Assembly (NCBI GenBank): GCA_048465415.1
Contig: DBFWLO010000022.1
Span: 1 to 64,000, forward strand
Length of the DNA stretch: 64,000 nucleotides
Origin: Scatosoma sp048465415
GTDB lineage: Bacteria > Bacillota > Clostridia > Christensenellales > Borkfalkiaceae
Direction: 5' to 3'
Part shown: one piece after another, positions 60,135 through 64,000 of the stretch
How the letters are laid out: every line of letters starts with the position of its first letter
Numbering within the stretch: the first letter of the stretch is position 1
The notes under the pieces: model-generated
What the model saw: the letters and a program-made list of their open reading frames with translations, nothing else
What the model was told of the DNA's origin: nothing
Database searches by the model: none
Program-made: the position numbers and the translations under genes

Positions 60135-63100
60135 TTAGTACAAAACCAGTTGCAGCCGCGGCTTTACGCGCGCCCAAACGCCTTGCGTCACTTTCGTGCT
60201 GTAAACGTTTTTGCCGTAAATATTCACTCCGACATTATAAGCGCGCCAGGAGATCTCCTCTATCCGGCCTCCGATTCGCCTCACCACGTCCGAGAAACGC
60301 GCCTGCGCGTCCTCCGTAATCAAAGCCACTTTGGACGGAGCGAGTTTTAACGTATGCTCCGCGACGAGTTCTCCGTCCACAAAATAGAAGATGTTTTCGC
60401 CGCTTCTCACCGCCCGCAGGGTATGTTTCGCGGAATAGTCGAAGTCCTCTTCCATTTTTATTTTGTACGTCTTATCGTTGCGTTGCCCGCCAACCCGCTC
60501 GTAAATGACGATATTCGAATAGTACGCGTCCAGATACAGAGCCGCAAAATTGTCGTCGTCCACGTAGGCGGCAAACCCGCCCGCGCGGGGGAAAGTTTCG
60601 TTGAGTCCGTTCCTCAGCACCCGCACATCGAAGGAAAAATCGTAATTCTCAGACGCCGCGCCGCCATACAGCCCCGTTCTCCCGTAGCCGACCGCCGTCT
60701 GCGTATACACGTCGGGACTCGTATTTTCCGCGGTGATCTTCAAACTCGAATACCCCTCGATATTCACGGAAACGTCATAGAATTTTTCTTTCGCCGAAAC
60801 CGTCAGGCTCTTTAACAATTCCTTTTTGCCGCCTTTCACGCCGTAAACACTGATTTCGGCTTTTTCGGCCTCGTCCCCGACCGCAAGCGCGGCGCGGATA
60901 TTCAACGCGGTGCGCCCGCCCAGATTCGTAACGTCGATCGTGCGGAACGCCGCTTCTCCGAATTCTTTATCCGAAAGATCGAGCGAATGGCCGTCGATAT
61001 AACGGGCGCCGTCGATGACGATCTCCCCGTCGTCCGAGCCCGAAACGAAGTATCCCGCGTCCGCAAATTGAGAAGAACCCGCAATCTCCGCTTCGTATTC
61101 CCGCGTCGTAGAACCGAAGCGATTATACGCCGTCACGGTCAGTTTGTAAGTACCCGCGGAGAGCCCTTCCAAAAGGTTGGATTTCGCACCGAATTCGTCC
61201 GCGATAAAGGCGTATACCGTTTCGCCCTCCTTTTCCAGAGCGAATACATAATAGTCGGCGTTTTCGGAAAGTCCGAGCGTCAATTCCAGTCTGCCCATTC
61301 CCGCAAGCGTTTCAAGGGAAAACGCCTTCGGACGGGCGACCATTTCTTCCGCGCCCGCGGCGGCCGTATCCATGAAATACACGATCTCCGCGCCGTAGCT
61401 GTCTGCAATGGTTAAATCGATTCCCTTTTTGAGCTGCGCGCCCGTATAGGTCGCAAAGGGAATATATCCTTCCTCCGACCAGACGTAATAAGTCGCGGCG
61501 TCGGAAATACCGTCGAATTTAAGAGTCACGGTGTCGTTCACCGTTCCGTCGGGATCCGGCTTGAACGCGAGCGCCGCGCCCTTGCCCGTATCGGGATTGA
61601 AATACTGCACGCCGTCCCAATGAATGCCGTCCGCGCGGGGCAGAATGTGATAGAGATCCCCGTATTTCACCAGTTCCCGCATCCAGTTCTGATAGATGGA
61701 AACAGTATTGACGAGGGAAGCGTACGTTTCGGGCGCCATGTCCGAAGGCATACTGATCATGGGACAGGGCGCGCCCATCAGCATGGACCAGAAACGATAA
61801 TTGTCGTTAGGATAAGGTCCGTCGCCGTTATACATATAGTCGTTCATCCACAGCATCAGTTGCATGGAAGGCAGAGCGTAGCTGGCGTCGTAGAAACTTC
61901 GGCGGACGTTGATGGGATCGTAGGCGTCCGTGGTCTGAATACGTGTGGCGTATTTCATGCTGGCAAAATCCTTCAAAGTGCCGCCGCAGTTGCAGTTTTC
62001 CCACTTGAAATAGTGCGCCTCGCTATCCCCGTTGACGTCGGACGGCGCGGGGAAAAGTTTATACATTTCCTCGAATAATTGATAGACGTACAGGGAAGTC
62101 CAATATCCCACGTCCGCGCGGTTGTCGATGTGGTCGTGCCCCTCTTTGTTGCAGTAGCCGATTATATAGCCGAAATCGGTGCGAATGCCGTCGAGGCCCA
62201 ACTCCATGAAGTAATTTTTGAGATACTCGGACAAGAACGCCCGCGCGTCGCTGTCCGCAATACAAAGTTCGTCCCAGATCTTATTTTCGCCCACGGCGAA
62301 CCAGTTGGGATTGCCGTTGATGCCGATTCCAGTCATCGCGTCCGTGTGCAGCGAGCTGCCGTTGCCCGCCTGCATATAGAGGCCGAAATTCATACCCAGC
62401 GCGTGAACGAAATCGGAGGAATAGGTGATGGAGCTCTGCCATTTTTCATGCACGCCCCGCCAATCTCCGATATCCTTCCACCAATAGGTGTCGATGGTAA
62501 TCTCGTCTATTCCCATTTCCGCAAGCTGATGCACGCCCGTGTAGAACTTGCTGTCGCTCATGCGCCAGGAACGGCGCTCTTCGTCGAGAAGCTCCCACAG
62601 ATTGAACTCGAAGGAAGGCAGGGAATCGTCGAGGCGGTTTACCTCGGGCATATTGAAGGCAAACAACCAGCGTTTGAGCTGATTGGAGCCGTCGTCCACG
62701 CCGCCCGCATAGGCGTCCACAAAGGACTCGGGGATATAGAAAGTTTCTCCCGCGGAGATCTCCGTTTCGAAGCGCGGGCGAAGTCCCGCCTCGACATACA
62801 CGCCGTCGCTGCCCGTGCCGTAGACGTGCGCGCGGCAGTCCGACCACACGACGCCGATATTCAATCCTTCCCCGTCGTCCGCGTTCAGGGATACCCACGG
62901 CATAAAACCCGCGTCCTCCTGATACCCGTTATTGTAATCGGTGGAACTGAAAACATTCATGTCGTAGCCGTCCGACACCCGGTCGCAGCGGTAGCCGTAG
63001 GAAGTCTGATACACCGCGCCCTTATAGGAGTAGGAAGCGGTCAACTCGCTGCCTCGCGGCTTCGTCAAAGACATGGTAAGGGTGTCCGCGGTGGATACGT

Positions 63101-64000
63101 AGATTTTCTCACCGCTTCTATTGACGAGCTCTATCTTATGGGACACGGGCGCGGCAAAGTCCGACTGCGTCGACCATATCGATTTCAACGAGAATTTCCC
63201 GCTTTCGTCCGTATAGGAAAAGGTGTACGATTTGGTCTTGCCGACATAGTTTTGTTTGAAGACGTTGATACTTTTCGAAACAGTATCTTCTTCCTCATAC
63301 TGCGCCCCTTCGAAATTCCAGACGAGAGGGAAAGGCGTTTCGCCTTTTCCGCCGAGGCGCACTTCGTCGGGGAAACGCACAAAGGAAGAATCTTTCAGCC
63401 ACCCGTAGCCTTCCGCACGGGAGATGTCCTCGACAATTACGCCGTTGGACGCGGGGCGCACGGTGACGGACGTGGAGGAAGACGCGAGCGTATAACTCTT
63501 TTCGGACACGGCGTTGTCCGCGACGAAAATGCTCATTTCCTCCCGAAGATTCCCCGCCTTCACTTCGATAACGTTTCTGCCCGCCGAAGCCACGGAAATT
63601 TCCCTGGAAAATTTGCCGTATTTTCCCGCCGCGGCTTTGCCCGCCGAAACGCCGTTCAGAAAAATTTCCGCCTCCGTTTCCGCGCCCAGCAGGGTGCCCG
63701 AAACTGTGAATACGTTATTTCCCGTCGCCGCCACCGACTGATTGGCGATGGGGCTGTCGAGCCTTAAATAGTCGTCGAGTACGGAAGTCGTCTTGGCGAT
63801 GACGGGATCTATCCAGACCGCGAAATCGCACTCGTACCCTCCGTCGCCGTTATCCACCATGAGTTTCAGCCGTGAAACGCCCGAAATATCGACGAGGACA
63901 AATTGCGCGTCGTCGCTGACGCGGACGAGATTGGACGCGAACAGAATTTTTCCGTCCCCTTCCACGTAAAATTTCACGCTGCCCGCCGTGCCGCCGTTGG
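60135..64000 (-). CDS. Large GH36-like secreted glycosidase, 5' end outside window
   Basis: At least 1280 residues are present; the frame continues past the right edge (GTG at 63977 is internal, since NGGTAGS precedes it). In order: an NPCBM module, an Ig-like insert and a beta-sandwich. A clan GH-D barrel follows with EITIDTYWWKDIGDW, GLYMQAGNG, LDGIRTDFGYIIG (nucleophile Asp candidate) and WENCNCGGTLKDFA (acid/base Asp candidate). A C-terminal domain, a second NPCBM-like module (ARYIDGHSLDLSD) and a laminin-G-like module (about 1110-1240) follow. Related enzymes are alpha-galactosidases, but the substrate is not fixed. No membrane anchor is seen at the C terminus, so it may be secreted or held by the neighbouring surface protein. 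Confidence 0.82.
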   Translation of the reverse strand, partial: NGGTAGSVKFYVEGDGKILFASNLVRVSDDAQFVLVDISGVSRLKLMVDNGDGGYECDFAVWIDPVIAKTTSVLDDYLRLDSPIANQSVAATGNNVFTVSGTLLGAETEAEIFLNGVSAGKAAAGKYGKFSREISVASAGRNVIEVKAGNLREEMSIFVADNAVSEKSYTLASSSTSVTVRPASNGVIVEDISRAEGYGWLKDSSFVRFPDEVRLGGKGETPFPLVWNFEGAQYEEEDTVSKSINVFKQNYVGKTKSYTFSYTDESGKFSLKSIWSTQSDFAAPVSHKIELVNRSGEKIYVSTADTLTMSLTKPRGSELTASYSYKGAVYQTSYGYRCDRVSDGYDMNVFSSTDYNNGYQEDAGFMPWVSLNADDGEGLNIGVVWSDCRAHVYGTGSDGVYVEAGLRPRFETEISAGETFYIPESFVDAYAGGVDDGSNQLKRWLFAFNMPEVNRLDDSLPSFEFNLWELLDEERRSWRMSDSKFYTGVHQLAEMGIDEITIDTYWWKDIGDWRGVHEKWQSSITYSSDFVHALGMNFGLYMQAGNGSSLHTDAMTGIGINGNPNWFAVGENKIWDELCIADSDARAFLSEYLKNYFMELGLDGIRTDFGYIIGYCNKEGHDHIDNRADVGYWTSLYVYQLFEEMYKLFPAPSDVNGDSEAHYFKWENCNCGGTLKDFASMKYATRIQTTDAYDPINVRRSFYDASYALPSMQLMLWMNDYMYNGDGPYPNDNYRFWSMLMGAPCPMISMPSDMAPETYASLVNTVSIYQNWMRELVKYGDLYHILPRADGIHWDGVQYFNPDTGKGAALAFKPDPDGTVNDTVTLKFDGISDAATYYVWSEEGYIPFATYTGAQLKKGIDLTIADSYGAEIVYFMDTAAAGAEEMVARPKAFSLETLAGMGRLELTLGLSENADYYVFALEKEGETVYAFIADEFGAKSNLLEGLSAGTYKLTVTAYNRFGSTTREYEAEIAGSSQFADAGYFVSGSDDGEIVIDGARYIDGHSLDLSDKEFGEAAFRTIDVTNLGGRTALNIRAALAVGDEAEKAEISVYGVKGGKKELLKSLTVSAKEKFYDVSVNIEGYSSLKITAENTSPDVYTQTAVGYGRTGLYGGAASENYDFSFDVRVLRNGLNETFPRAGGFAAYVDDDNFAALYLDAYYSNIVIYERVGGQRNDKTYKIKMEEDFDYSAKHTLRAVRSGENIFYFVDGELVAEHTLKLAPSKVALITEDAQARFSDVVRRIGGRIEEISWRAYNVGVNIYGKNVYSTKVTQGVWARVKPRLQLVLY

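Noticed and set aside
62079..63767. Plus-strand frame of over 560 codons opposite the GH36-like gene
   Set aside because: Antisense shadow without domain or ribosome binding site.

Overview
The window looks like a chromosomal segment of an anaerobic, probably gut-dwelling member of the Clostridia (Firmicutes); a Christensenellales-like organism is possible, but no rRNA or ribosomal protein gene is present to fix the taxonomy. The clues are near-consensus sigma-A promoters with 17-nt spacers, GGAGG ribosome binding sites, SipW-type signal peptidases, DUF4364 and TIGR03905 proteins, a glycyl-radical enzyme, and a roughly 50% GC core. Most genes lie on the minus strand.

Positions 1-11,430 hold a cyclic-di-GMP surface-fibre locus. 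A consensus promoter drives a c-di-GMP-I (GEMM-I) riboswitch with an overlapping terminator. Downstream come a catalytically dead EAL protein, a membrane-anchored TasA/camelysin-like protein, a cleavable TasA-like protein with a SipW-type signal, and a SipW peptidase. These are followed by a membrane-anchored McrB-like AAA+ ATPase, a DUF2357-like partner without a visible nuclease domain, a second SipW and an EAL phosphodiesterase. I infer one module in which c-di-GMP is read by RNA, perhaps by the dead EAL protein, and is degraded by the distal EAL enzyme.

Positions 11,500-36,400 are housekeeping chromosome: a membrane protein, a radC - histidine kinase - response regulator - HAD phosphatase operon, a PepV-like dipeptidase, two flavoproteins, a membrane-anchored DUF1508 protein, MATE and PH-domain genes with apparently leaderless promoters, an ECF sigma factor with DUF2461, a RimK-like ligase, homoserine dehydrogenase, an ECF transporter S component with coaX, a tiny Cys-tailed membrane protein, NUDIX, an HPr-like protein without the histidine, DUF4364, TSCPD, purH and a Cof-type HAD.

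Positions 36,590-37,268 carry six tRNA genes (Gly, Arg, His, Gln, Lys, Lys). The 3' end of the last one (GGTGCACCATT) is repeated at 53,698, at the 3' end of a serine-recombinase remnant. This delimits a decayed, roughly 16.5-kb integrated mobilizable element. It contains an IS3-family copy with a nonsense codon, an AT-rich ABC-three-component (ABC-3C) defence operon, broken DUF5343 and TIGR02391 genes, a frameshifted relaxase, MobC and sigma-like remnants, and a MarR-controlled operon. In that operon two ABC half-transporter genes are joined into one frame by an apparent one-base insertion, followed by TVP38 and PF06541 membrane proteins.

Positions 54,400-64,000 hold a glycyl-radical enzyme of unassigned substrate with its radical-SAM activase, a cell-surface NPCBM/InlB-repeat protein, and the 3' part of a very large GH36-like secreted glycosidase that runs off the right edge.
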